DNA of 55,069 bases from JBAYGJ01 sp041649335 (GTDB lineage: Bacteria; Patescibacteriota; Patescibacteriia; UBA10025; JAHIVO01), in contig JBAZNF010000005.1 in NCBI GenBank assembly GCA_041649335.1, positions 1-55,069 on the forward strand. Direction: 5' to 3'. Below, piece after piece: positions 8,785 through 16,671 of this stretch (within the stretch, counting starts at the first letter, position 1; each line of letters starts with the position of its first letter). Below the pieces are notes generated by a model. That model was given only the letters and a program-made list of their open reading frames with translations, did not search any database and was not told the origin of the DNA. A program made the translations under genes and the position numbers.

Positions 8785-9102
8785 ATGAAACGGATTAAGG
8801 TTACCAGTCAGGTAGATTCAGCCAATCGCATTGATGATGCAGAACAGTCGTTCATTGCAGTGGTGGTAGCGGACATCGAAAAAGGTTTGAATGAAGCGAT
8901 TTTTTCCTCGCTTGACCGTGACGGCGGCCTGACTATCTGCATGGAGGGATTCGGGCATCATCTATTGACTGACAAGGTCCGCACGGAGATAGTCAGGATC
9001 TATCGGGAAGCACATTACGCATCGGTTGAGTTTGACGATACGATTCAATGCGAGACGTGCAATCACCCCCTGGTCTGGCATTTCAAGATCAAGGTCCGAT
9101 AA
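8785..9102 (+). CDS. Hypothetical 105-residue protein
   Basis: The start at 8785 is set by AGGAGG at 8772-8777, seven bases upstream. An in-frame ATG at 8740 has no such site and lies on the promoter. The protein (MKRIKVTSQVDSANRIDDAE...) is soluble. It has an acidic middle and a single CETCNHPL motif near the C-terminus, with only two cysteines, so a full zinc site would need a partner. No known family was recognised. It has its own promoter and terminator and sits between tRNA-Arg and the pilus operon. Confidence 0.65.
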   Translation: MKRIKVTSQVDSANRIDDAEQSFIAVVVADIEKGLNEAIFSSLDRDGGLTICMEGFGHHLLTDKVRTEIVRIYREAHYASVEFDDTIQCETCNHPLVWHFKIKVR

Positions 9103-9117
9103 GCATACCCGCAGATT

Positions 9118-9140
9118 ACGTCCCCCAGGGGACGTTTTTT
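9118..9140 (+). terminator. Rho-independent terminator
   Basis: ACGTCCCC and GGGGACGT form a perfect hairpin followed by a run of T, then ATTTTT. It ends the gene at 8785-9102. Confidence 0.88.
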
Positions 9141-9158
9141 ATTTTTCAGGTGATACCC

Positions 9159-9188
9159 TTGACAAACGAGACCTGTTTGTTCTAAGAT
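9159..9188 (+). promoter_or_regulatory. Promoter of the type IV pilus operon
   Basis: TTGACA (9159-9164), an 18-base spacer and TAAGAT (9183-9188). The predicted start near 9195 gives a leader of about 19 bases with no Shine-Dalgarno before the ATG at 9214. Confidence 0.7.
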
Positions 9189-9213
9189 GTGGGGTTATTT
9201 TTAACCGTATTAT

Positions 9214-10875
9214 ATGGTTTCCAGACAGGTCACGGACATACTGAAAAAAGAGGGATTTTTAAATAAAGACTCCCTCCAGCGGCTGAAAGAGTATGAAAAA
9301 AGCCGTATTGGCAACGTGCTGGATTTTTGCGCTGACCAGAATATTGCTCCGGTCGCCAATGTGGTGGCCCTGCTCCGTCAAACGCACCAACAGCCGGTTG
9401 TCGACCTGACGCAGATAGAGATTGACCTGGTAACGGCCAAGCGCCTGCCATCGTCAATTTGTTTCGAACACACGATTATCCCGTTTTATGAGGATGGCGA
9501 CAAGGTTTATGTGGCCATGGCCAATCCGGACAATGAGGATCTGGTCAGGTTTGTGGAACAAAAGATTGGCAAATCTGTCGAACCGTATCTGGCCCACCAG
9601 GGGACGATTAAACATATTCTCCAGTTGACGTTCAATCATTCTGCCGAGGACAGCCGGGCGTACATCCAGGAGCTGATAGAGCGGGCGAAAAATGTTTCGC
9701 ATTCGCCGGAAGTCATGGCCCAACAGGTGCCGATTATTTCATTAGTGAATCATTTGGTATTGTTCGCCCTGCGCAGCAAGGCGAGCGACATGCATATCGA
9801 ACCGCGTTCAGAAAATATCCTGATTCGGCTGAGGATCGACGGCCAGCTGCATGAGTTGTTTAACCTGCCAAAGGAGATTTTAGCCTCCTTAGTCGCGCGG
9901 ATAAAAATATTATCGCGGTTGCGGATTGACGAACATATGCGGCCGCAGGACGGGCGGTTTTCGTTTATTGAAGCCGGATACCGGATCGCCATCCGTGTTT
10001 CCATCATTCCCACGCTGTACGGCCAGAAAGTGGCTTTGCGGTTTTTGGATACGGACAATGAAGAGTTGTCCGTCGATTCGTTAGGTTTGCATGCTTCCCA
10101 CCGGCAGCAAATGAAAAAACTGCTTGGCTTTTCCAACGGCATGATTTTGGTGACCGGGCCGACCGGTTCGGGGAAGACGACCACTTTGTATGCGTTATTG
10201 AAAGCTATCGCCCAGAATAAAGTGAATATTTCGACCATTGAGGACCCGATCGAGTATCATCTGCCCGGTGCCAACCAGGTCCAGGTCAATCCTCAGGTCG
10301 GTCTGTCGTTTGCCGAAGGGCTGCGGTCGCTGTTGCGCCAGGATCCGGATATTATCATGGTCGGAGAAATTCGGGACCGGGAAACCGCGATGATTGCGGT
10401 GAATGCCGCCCTGACCGGCCATTTGGTTTTGTCGTCACTGCATACGAATAATGCCGTTTCGGCCATTCCGCGGCTGTTGGACATGGGCGTGGAGCCGTAT
10501 CTGGTGGCCTCTACCGTACGGGCCGTCATCGGCCAGCGCTTAGCCCGGAAAATTTGTCCGGACTGTGCGCGTGACATCACTCTGGAAGCCTGCCCGGATA
10601 TCTTCAGTGCGGAAAAAAATCTGCTGCCAAAGGTTGTTTCGACTGGCCAAGGGTGCAGTGCGTGTCTGGGGACTGGGTATCGCGGCCGGATTGGCATTTT
10701 TGAATTATTGGAAGTCAACGATTCGCTTCATGACCTGATAGTCAAACGTGCCCCGGTAACGGCACTGACCAAGGCCTCGGTACAGAAGGGGTTTTCCCCG
10801 TTGGCACACGACGGGTTGCGTAAAATTGCAGACCGGGTCACGACGGTGGAAGAAATTATCAGAATTATTAAATAA
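9214..10875 (+). CDS. pilB: Type IV pilus assembly ATPase (PilB/GspE family)
   Basis: This hexameric ATPase powers pilus extension. The 553-residue protein has an N-terminal GspE-N/MshEN-like domain (about 1-140). The ATPase core has Walker A GPTGSGKT at 315-322, an Asp box at TIEDPIEYH, Walker B IIMVGEIRD at about 380-388, and a His box around LVLSSLHTN (404-412). Two cysteine pairs near the C-terminus (CPDC and CSAC) form the zinc site typical of PilB/GspE and absent from the retraction ATPase PilT. No pilT is in the window. It is the first gene of the operon and ends ten bases before pilC. Confidence 0.95.
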   Translation: MVSRQVTDILKKEGFLNKDSLQRLKEYEKSRIGNVLDFCADQNIAPVANVVALLRQTHQQPVVDLTQIEIDLVTAKRLPSSICFEHTIIPFYEDGDKVYVAMANPDNEDLVRFVEQKIGKSVEPYLAHQGTIKHILQLTFNHSAEDSRAYIQELIERAKNVSHSPEVMAQQVPIISLVNHLVLFALRSKASDMHIEPRSENILIRLRIDGQLHELFNLPKEILASLVARIKILSRLRIDEHMRPQDGRFSFIEAGYRIAIRVSIIPTLYGQKVALRFLDTDNEELSVDSLGLHASHRQQMKKLLGFSNGMILVTGPTGSGKTTTLYALLKAIAQNKVNISTIEDPIEYHLPGANQVQVNPQVGLSFAEGLRSLLRQDPDIIMVGEIRDRETAMIAVNAALTGHLVLSSLHTNNAVSAIPRLLDMGVEPYLVASTVRAVIGQRLARKICPDCARDITLEACPDIFSAEKNLLPKVVSTGQGCSACLGTGYRGRIGIFELLEVNDSLHDLIVKRAPVTALTKASVQKGFSPLAHDGLRKIADRVTTVEEIIRIIK

Positions 10876-10885
10876 TTTTTATACT

Positions 10886-12094
10886 ATGGCTACGTTCGAA
10901 TACACCATTATTGATCTAAAAAATGTAGTGTATCGCGGGTATGTCCGGGATTGGACACGAAACCGGGCCACGAAACAGCTGGCCCAGAATGGCGTGTCAG
11001 TGGTTACGCTGACTCGGGTAAAAAATGCATTACCGTCCTGGCGCCAGATTTTCCGGCATGTGGCCCGGATGGACCGGATTGTGTTCTTCCGGAACCTGAT
11101 GACGATGATGCGAGCGGGCCTTAATCTGACCGAAGCCCTGGCATCGTCCCGCGAGCAGGCGACCAACCCTATCATGAAAAAAGTCATTGCCGATTGTGAA
11201 CGCATCGTATTGGCAGGTCAGCCCCTCTCTGAGGCGTTCAGCCGTCACCAGCGGCTGTTTTCGCCCGTGACCGTGGCCATGATCAGGATCGGAGAGCGTG
11301 GAGGGAAGCTGGTGGAAACGATAGAGTATCTTGTCCAGCAGCAGGAAAGCGATTACGCGTTGGTCCGAAAAATCCGCAATGCCCTCGTGTATCCGGCTTT
11401 AATCGTCACGACCATGATTGGTATCGTGGTGGTCATGATGATCGTCGTTATCCCGAAAATTTCGCAGGTATACATAGATTCCGGAGCGGCTCTGCCGTTT
11501 TATACCCAGGCTCTGGTTGACGTCAGTAATTTTATAGTGTCGTACGGCCTGTATATAGCGGTTGGACTGGTGGCGATAGGATTAATCGTCCGGTCAGAAT
11601 TGCGGGCGTCGGCATCTTTCCGACGGTTGATGCATGCGGCCATGTTGCGGATGCCGGTTATCGGGATCGTCGTAAAGAAATTCAATTTGGCCATGATATC
11701 CCGATCCCTGCACATGCTGACACATGGCGGGTATTCCATTGATGAAGGCGTCATGCTGGCCAGCAACGTCGCTTCAAACCAGTCGTACCGGGATGCGCTG
11801 AAAGCGGCCGAGCCGTTTATCCGCCGCGGCGTAAAGCTTTCGGATATTTTTAAGGGGATGCCAAAAATATTCTTGCCGCTGTTCAATAAAATGGTCATGA
11901 CCGGCGAAGAGACCGGCAATCTGGACGTCATGTTCAATCACGTGGCGAAGTATTATGACGACGATATCCAGAATTGGTCTGCCAACCTGTCGACCATGAT
12001 TGAGCCCGTCCTGTTATTGGCGACCGGCGTGGTCGTCGGCAGCGTCGCTTTAGCAATTATTTATCCGTTATGGAATTTTGCCAACATTATCTAG
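10886..12094 (+). CDS. pilC: Type IV pilus inner-membrane platform protein PilC
   Basis: PilC is the polytopic platform that couples the PilB motor to pilin polymerisation. From the ATG at 10886 (MATFEYTIIDLKNVVYRGYV) it is 402 residues, the normal length. It carries two T2SF domains, each with the RxxxMLxxG-type pattern (FFRNLMTMMRAGLNLTEAL and MISRSLHMLTHGGYSIDEGV), plus three or four hydrophobic segments. The usual C-terminal FNKMVMTGEETGNLDVMF block is present. A longer in-frame start at 10826 would overlap pilB and lacks support. Its 3' end overlaps the next prepilin gene by 25 bases. Confidence 0.94.
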   Translation: MATFEYTIIDLKNVVYRGYVRDWTRNRATKQLAQNGVSVVTLTRVKNALPSWRQIFRHVARMDRIVFFRNLMTMMRAGLNLTEALASSREQATNPIMKKVIADCERIVLAGQPLSEAFSRHQRLFSPVTVAMIRIGERGGKLVETIEYLVQQQESDYALVRKIRNALVYPALIVTTMIGIVVVMMIVVIPKISQVYIDSGAALPFYTQALVDVSNFIVSYGLYIAVGLVAIGLIVRSELRASASFRRLMHAAMLRMPVIGIVVKKFNLAMISRSLHMLTHGGYSIDEGVMLASNVASNQSYRDALKAAEPFIRRGVKLSDIFKGMPKIFLPLFNKMVMTGEETGNLDVMFNHVAKYYDDDIQNWSANLSTMIEPVLLLATGVVVGSVALAIIYPLWNFANII

Positions 12095-12534
12095 CTAAAA
12101 CGCGTCGGAAGGGTTTTACGCTCGTCGAAGTGCTGATCGTCATTGGATTGGTAGCAATGTTGGCCGCCGCGGGGACCATGTCTTTGGCACGTTCACGGGA
12201 GCACGCCCAGCAGACCGGGGCCAGCACGACCGTCGCCAGCATCATAAAAGACGCACAGAGCCGTTCCGTAACCGCGATGGACGGTAAAGCATGGGGCGTC
12301 CGCTGCCAGAACGATACGGTAATCATGTTTGCCTATACCGCCACCCAGCCGGAGTTGACCCCTGAATCGTACGTATTGCCGAATGGCGTGAATTGCACGA
12401 TAGGTGCCGGTGACGTGCGGTTTGAGAAACTAACCGGCCTGCCGGACGGGGCTGACAGCATTACTCTTTTTACTGGAGTAGGGACGGTTTCGCGGGTAGA
12501 GGTCACGTCATCCGGAGCCATAAGCGAGGAATAA
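12070..12534 (+). CDS. Prepilin-like protein 1 (type IV pilin/pseudopilin)
   Basis: The 154-residue product has the prepilin peptidase signature RKG followed by FTLVEVLIVIG, with the conserved Glu at +5 of the mature protein and a hydrophobic alpha-helix. The leader is 15 residues. The rest is a small globular domain with two cysteines (RCQN, NCTIG) that could form a disulfide. The ATG at 12070 lies inside pilC, so translation is probably coupled. By pattern it resembles GspH/FimT-type minor pseudopilins. Confidence 0.88.
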   Translation: MEFCQHYLAKTRRKGFTLVEVLIVIGLVAMLAAAGTMSLARSREHAQQTGASTTVASIIKDAQSRSVTAMDGKAWGVRCQNDTVIMFAYTATQPELTPESYVLPNGVNCTIGAGDVRFEKLTGLPDGADSITLFTGVGTVSRVEVTSSGAISEE

Positions 12535-12536
12535 TT

Positions 12537-13025
12537 ATGAAAAGAGGAGATGTCAGAGGCAGCCTGTTAATTGAAGTGATGGTCAGCGTGTCATTGCTGG
12601 TGATTTTTTCATTTGCCATCGGCTCGTTCGCCACGGCCAATGACCGGCTGGTCACCCGCGCAAAAATGGAGTCGACTGCCACTGATTTGGCCAGGGAATC
12701 CATGGAACAGTTGTACGCCATCAAGGATCAGGACTGGCTGGCGATCGGCAATGCTCAGCCGGGTCATTATATTATTAGTGAAGTGGACAATGATTTTGTT
12801 TTAGCGCCCGACCCGTCTTCGCCGGCGGGTGAATTAGTCGAAGCAACATTTACGCGGATTATTACACTGGAACCGGCGTACCGGGATGGAGCCGGGAACA
12901 TTGCCGGCAGCGGAACGGAAGACCAGCATACGCGGCACATATTGGTTACGGTCAGTTGGGTAGAGCGCGGTGCGGCCAGCTCAGTGGAGTTGTCTGGTTA
13001 TGTAACTGACTGGAAAGGGCAATAA
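12537..13025 (+). CDS. Prepilin-like protein 2
   Basis: The 162-residue product has a short leader (MKRGDVRG), then SLLIEVMVSVSLLVIFSFAI, which is a class III signal peptide with Glu at +5 of the mature form. The globular part has no recognised domain and no cysteine pair. It starts two bases after prepilin 1. The pattern is like GspI/PilV-type minor pilins. Confidence 0.85.
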   Translation: MKRGDVRGSLLIEVMVSVSLLVIFSFAIGSFATANDRLVTRAKMESTATDLARESMEQLYAIKDQDWLAIGNAQPGHYIISEVDNDFVLAPDPSSPAGELVEATFTRIITLEPAYRDGAGNIAGSGTEDQHTRHILVTVSWVERGAASSVELSGYVTDWKGQ

Positions 13026-13029
13026 GCAT

Positions 13030-13527
13030 ATGCGATTCATGAAATCACAAGCTGGCGCAACGTTAATTGAACTGCTCGTATATCTGGGTATTTCGTCCTT
13101 CGTCGTGCTTGGGTCATTACTTTTTTTAGTACAAATGACGACCGCCAGGCTGGCCACGAATGACCAGAAGACGGCCCAGCAAAGCGCCAGGCTGGCGGTG
13201 GAGAAAATGACTTATTCGTTGCGCAATGCGTATGACGTGGTGGTTAATGCGGACGGTACCCGGGTGACAATCTATTCGAATGACACTGCCCATCCCGGCC
13301 AGCCGGTAATAACTGTCTACGGCCTGCGGGACGGTCGGCTGATGTATGGCCAATCATTGGTCGTGCCGCCGGACGATGCCGAATTACAGCCGATTTTAAA
13401 TGATAATGTGGAAATTGCCGATTTGCAGTTCAAAAAAATATCCGCTTCGTTACAGGTGAGCCTGTCCACAATAAAGAGTAACCGACAATCGTCAGTTGAA
13501 TCGACTATTGCGTTCCGCCAAAAATAA
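13030..13527 (+). CDS. Prepilin-like protein 3
   Basis: The 165-residue product has the leader MRFMKSQAG, then ATLIELLVYLGISSFVVLGS, again with Glu at +5. The pattern (IELLVYLGI) resembles GspJ/PilW-like minor pilins. The ATG follows the previous stop by four bases within TAAGCATATG. The same ten-base string recurs before the next gene. Confidence 0.85.
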   Translation: MRFMKSQAGATLIELLVYLGISSFVVLGSLLFLVQMTTARLATNDQKTAQQSARLAVEKMTYSLRNAYDVVVNADGTRVTIYSNDTAHPGQPVITVYGLRDGRLMYGQSLVVPPDDAELQPILNDNVEIADLQFKKISASLQVSLSTIKSNRQSSVESTIAFRQK

Positions 13528-13531
13528 GCAT

Positions 13532-14569
13532 ATGAATTTTTCATGTTACAACACGAGAGGCAGCGTCACCCTGATCATGGTATTCGTCACCACGACCATT
13601 ATTTTTTTATTGGTTTTCGCCGATCACGCGAATGCCATGCGGGAGCTGGTTATGGCCAGGCAGGGCGTTTCGACTGAGCAGGCTTTTTATACGGCTCAGA
13701 GCTGTCTGGAGGAAGGGTATCTGCAGTTGCGGACTAATGCCGATTACGCTGGTGGGTCTATTACGTTGGACGGTTCAACATGTACGGTCATGCCCCAGCA
13801 CCAGGCCGGAGCCAGTGACGGTCAGCTGATCAGCACCGGCGCCCACGATCGGGCCATCCGGACGGTCAGCTCGAACTATACCGGCGCCGGCGCTTCGGAA
13901 ACACGGACGCCTTCCACCATTTATCATATTCTTGACCGGACCGGGAGCATGGATGACGACGGGACTCACTGCACGCTGCCTGAGTATGTGACGGTGGCGG
14001 ATTGCCAGGCTCACAATGGAACGTGGGGGCCCCAACCGTATACGTTAGTCAAAGTAGCTGCAAAATCTTTTATTGATCTTATGGATTCCCAATATGATAA
14101 TATCGGCGTTGTTTCATACAATACCACCCAGACATTGGATTTTCTTGCCTCGAATGATTATACCGGCGCCAAGCAAGCGATTGATGCGCTTCCGTCCCCA
14201 GCTGATTTTACCGATATCGGCGACGCAATCGCAAAGGCGACCCAGCAACTGGAATTGATACCCGCCGGCCGGACACGGGTGGAGATTCTCCTCACTGATG
14301 GCCTGGCTAACCGGCCGGTGGCAGCCACGGCTGAACAGTATGCCATAGATAAGGCGGCGGAAGCGAAATCTACAGGAGTTATGATATTCACGATTGGTTT
14401 GGGGTCAGGGGTGAATGAAACATTTTTACGGAAAGTAGCCAGTACTGCTGCCGGGTCGCCCCTGTATTTCCATGCCCCGACCGGCGCGGACCTGGCGGGC
14501 ATCTATAACCAGATCGCCAACGTTATTACTTCATATAATATCGGCCAGCAGTCGTGGCAGGAGGAATAG
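13532..14569 (+). CDS. Pilus-linked vWA-domain protein with N-terminal membrane helix
   Basis: From the ATG at 13532 the product is 345 residues. Residues 10-30 (SVTLIMVFVTTTIIFLLVFA) form a hydrophobic helix after a short leader, in the style of PilX-like minor pilins but without Glu at +5. A vWA domain fills about 128-335. Its metal-ion-dependent adhesion site reads DRTGS (135-139, with Thr at the first Ser position), a Thr in FTDIGDAI and Asp in LLTDGLAN. Two cysteines in an insert (HCTLPEYVTVADC) may bridge. It is the last gene of the pilus operon. By analogy with PilY1 and other vWA-bearing pilus subunits it may be a tip adhesin or mechanosensor; that role is inferred. Confidence 0.82.
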   Translation: MNFSCYNTRGSVTLIMVFVTTTIIFLLVFADHANAMRELVMARQGVSTEQAFYTAQSCLEEGYLQLRTNADYAGGSITLDGSTCTVMPQHQAGASDGQLISTGAHDRAIRTVSSNYTGAGASETRTPSTIYHILDRTGSMDDDGTHCTLPEYVTVADCQAHNGTWGPQPYTLVKVAAKSFIDLMDSQYDNIGVVSYNTTQTLDFLASNDYTGAKQAIDALPSPADFTDIGDAIAKATQQLELIPAGRTRVEILLTDGLANRPVAATAEQYAIDKAAEAKSTGVMIFTIGLGSGVNETFLRKVASTAAGSPLYFHAPTGADLAGIYNQIANVITSYNIGQQSWQEE

Positions 14570-14635
14570 GGCAGATAGTATAAAAAAGAGGAGCCACATT
14601 GGAGCGGCCCCCCGGTTTGGTTTGGGCGAAGATCG

Positions 14636-15238
14636 TTATCGCGTGAGAACGATTTTTCCCTTGAGTCTCAAATCGGGTATCCAGTAGATGTATACGCCAT
14701 CGGCTACCGGATTCCCGTACTGGTCGGTCCCGTCCCAGACCACTTTATCGTTTTCAGCAATCAGTCGGCGGATCAATCCACCGTAGTCGGCCACGATCAG
14801 CACCTCCGTGCTTGATTGGAGGCATTCAAACGTACAGGCATCGCCAATTCCTGGATTGAAGGGATTGGGGTACGGGAGGGCGATTGTTTGGAAGCGCCAG
14901 GGTGAATTTGAGGGTGGGCTCCAATTGTTGCCATCGTCGTAAGCCCGCAGGTTGAGGGTAAATGTGCAAATTCCGTCGGGGACATTGATTGTCATGGACT
15001 GCACGGTGCCGGCTTTTTCCGGTGCCGGTTCGCCGGACAGTTGGATGCCAGTATTCCAGTTGATCGTGTCCACGGTTACGATACCGTCGAAGATGCGCAT
15101 GTCGTAACCCGCGCAGGTTCCGACCGTACTGTCATCGCCAGGAGCGGTCCAGTCAACGGTTATAGATTGTCCGGCGGATGCGGCAGACGTGATCCCGCAG
15201 AGGAGCAGCAAACCGGCCAGCACAGTAATAAATTTCAT
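14636..15238 (-). CDS. Exported Fn3-like/FlgD-Ig-like protein
   Basis: The start at 15238 is set by GGAGG eight bases upstream and yields a 200-residue product with a clean signal peptide (MKFITVLAGLLLLCGITSAASA). The N-terminal half (ITVDWTAPGDDSTVGTCAGYD) is like the fibronectin-III modules of FCB-group secreted proteins. The second half has PYPNPFNPG, then VVWDGTDQYGNPVADGVY. These match FlgD Ig-like domains and the C-terminal domain seen in type IX secretion cargo, although no other T9SS gene is present. Four cysteines may form disulfides. It runs opposite to the pilus operon and stands alone. Its style is unlike its neighbours, hinting at transfer; the function is unknown. Confidence 0.75.
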   Translation of the reverse strand: MKFITVLAGLLLLCGITSAASAGQSITVDWTAPGDDSTVGTCAGYDMRIFDGIVTVDTINWNTGIQLSGEPAPEKAGTVQSMTINVPDGICTFTLNLRAYDDGNNWSPPSNSPWRFQTIALPYPNPFNPGIGDACTFECLQSSTEVLIVADYGGLIRRLIAENDKVVWDGTDQYGNPVADGVYIYWIPDLRLKGKIVLTR

Positions 15239-15365
15239 GATTTCCTCCAACTTTATTTGAGTTTGATAGTGTGCAATTTTATATTTCAAAGTTTACCAAG
15301 GAGTATAGCACAAACCGCTTTTTTGTCAATGCGCGTCGACTGATGCGGGATGCTTATTAGTCGCC

Positions 15366-15393
15366 TTGAATAATACGTGTTATCTGTTACACT
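15366..15393 (+). promoter_or_regulatory. Promoter of the bS22-like gene
   Basis: TTGAAT (15366-15371), a 16-base spacer, then TACACT (15388-15393). The start would be near 15400, about 23 bases before the ATG. Confidence 0.6.
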
Positions 15394-15422
15394 AAACACA
15401 TCAAGAATTAAAAAAATATATT

Positions 15423-15503
15423 ATGGACAAGAAACGAAAAGTGGCCATGAAGAAGCACCGGCGTAAAGCCGGGAAAAAGATCCGTACCGTCCGGCACCGA
15501 TAA
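15423..15503 (+). CDS. 26-residue bS22/AURKAIP1-COX24-like ribosomal peptide
   Basis: The tiny frame encodes MDKKRKVAMKKHRRKAG and then KKIRTVRHR. It is almost entirely Lys/Arg/His with the K-x-x-M-x-K-K-H-(R/K)-x-K...K-x-x-R-x-x-R-x-R pattern. That pattern marks the AURKAIP1/COX24 domain of small ribosomal proteins, such as bS22 of mycobacteria and the mitochondrial homologue. It has its own promoter and a terminator immediately downstream, which supports a real gene. There is no Shine-Dalgarno. It is too short for most gene finders. If real, it should bind the small ribosomal subunit rRNA. Confidence 0.72.
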   Translation: MDKKRKVAMKKHRRKAGKKIRTVRHR

Positions 15504-15528
15504 TTTAATATAAAAATACTGCAAAGAC

Positions 15529-15550
15529 CCGTCTCCCCAGGCGGATTTTT
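15529..15550 (+). terminator. Rho-independent terminator of the bS22-like gene
   Basis: CCGTCT (15529-15534) pairs, with one G-U, with AGGCGG (15539-15544) around loop CCCC, followed by ATTTTTG. Confidence 0.75.
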
Positions 15551-15566
15551 GTATTATCTTTCGGCC

Positions 15567-15596
15567 TTGACAGTATACTGATTTTTATGTTAGTAT
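15567..15596 (+). promoter_or_regulatory. Promoter of the two-gene envelope operon
   Basis: TTGACA (15567-15572), an 18-base spacer, then TAGTAT (15591-15596). The start near 15603 gives an 85-base leader ending in GGAGG before the GTG at 15688. Confidence 0.68.
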
Positions 15597-15687
15597 CTGG
15601 AATTCCGATTCTATCCAGATTGGACAAATAACAAAAACAGACACAGAACATTACCAATTAACCCAATTTACCAACGGAGGTTTATTA

Positions 15688-16671
15688 GTGAAGCGATTAC
15701 TTTTCATAACGGTGGTCCTGATGGTGTGTGCGTGCTCCGCCAGTGCGCAGCGAATAATCACACAGTATGAGGTCGCCAATTTCAAGCCCGGTCGTGGCGT
15801 ATCCATGACCAAACTGTTCGGCCAGCATGAAGCCGGCCTGCGTATGATCGGCGATTCTGCCCAAGCGAACCCGAATCGGATTATCAATGTATATTGCGTC
15901 GTTGACGCACTGACGTTTGATTCTCCGACCAAGGAGGATGCCTTGGAAGGCGGCACGTCCATCAGCCGGTATCTCTGGGCAGTCCTGTCTTTGAAGGAAG
16001 TTGGCGTCCCGCGGCATATGATTGCGCCGCCATACCCTGACTGTGACCGCAAAATCGGCGGGGATAAACGCCGAATACTTCTGGAAGTCGTCGAGTTTCC
16101 CCGAGCCGTAACGCCCGAGGAGATGAAACGATTTATTGACTCTTCGCTTGCTGTTTTACCGCCTCCACAGGTTGTCGCTCCGGCGACCTATCTCACAAAT
16201 CAGTTCCTGTCGCAGGTCTGGATTGGCGGCGGGGTCGCATTTATTCCGGCGGAAAAGCTAGTGCCCTGTATCCAGGGAATGTGGGGCAATGAACGGCTAC
16301 GCTTCATCGGTGAAGCCGGACATTCGCTCTACCACCAGGACCGGAGATTCAGCGGAGAAAAGCTGGATGTTACCTATCGGTACGTGATGGGCGGGGTTGC
16401 TTGGCGACCAATTTTTCACAGCCAATTCGACCTGATCGCCGCATGGCAGAGAAGCGAGGTGTATTCTACCCATTTCGGTAAATACGCCTGCAAGCTCGAA
16501 GGGCCGGCATTTGGCATTCGATTGGAATTGAGCAAACATCTGGCTGTGGCTGGGATCTGGACTCCGAGCGAGGAACAGATCCGTGGCCGGGACAAGGTGG
16601 AGTACGACAATGGCCGGTTCTATCTCGGTCTGACCGTGTTCACTACCGTCCTGGGAGGTGAAGAAGAATGA
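15688..16671 (+). CDS. Exported protein, OmpA-like middle and beta-barrel-like C-terminus
   Basis: The GTG start follows ACGGAGG with good spacing. The 327-residue product has a signal peptide (MKRLLFITVVLMVCACSASA, cleavage before Q). Residues about 60-140 (VVDALTFDSPTKEDA, then SISRYLWAVLSLKEVGV and DKRRILLEVVEF) follow the layout of the OmpA-type peptidoglycan-binding fold, though the match is by eye and weak. Residues 170-327 alternate polar and hydrophobic residues with aromatics at strand ends (YRYVMGGVAWRP, FDLIAAWQRSEV, FYLGLTVFTTVLG). This looks like a small outer-membrane barrel, odd for a cell thought to lack an outer membrane. It is followed by a lipoprotein gene in ATGA overlap. 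Function unknown. Confidence 0.65.
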   Translation: MKRLLFITVVLMVCACSASAQRIITQYEVANFKPGRGVSMTKLFGQHEAGLRMIGDSAQANPNRIINVYCVVDALTFDSPTKEDALEGGTSISRYLWAVLSLKEVGVPRHMIAPPYPDCDRKIGGDKRRILLEVVEFPRAVTPEEMKRFIDSSLAVLPPPQVVAPATYLTNQFLSQVWIGGGVAFIPAEKLVPCIQGMWGNERLRFIGEAGHSLYHQDRRFSGEKLDVTYRYVMGGVAWRPIFHSQFDLIAAWQRSEVYSTHFGKYACKLEGPAFGIRLELSKHLAVAGIWTPSEEQIRGRDKVEYDNGRFYLGLTVFTTVLGGEEE

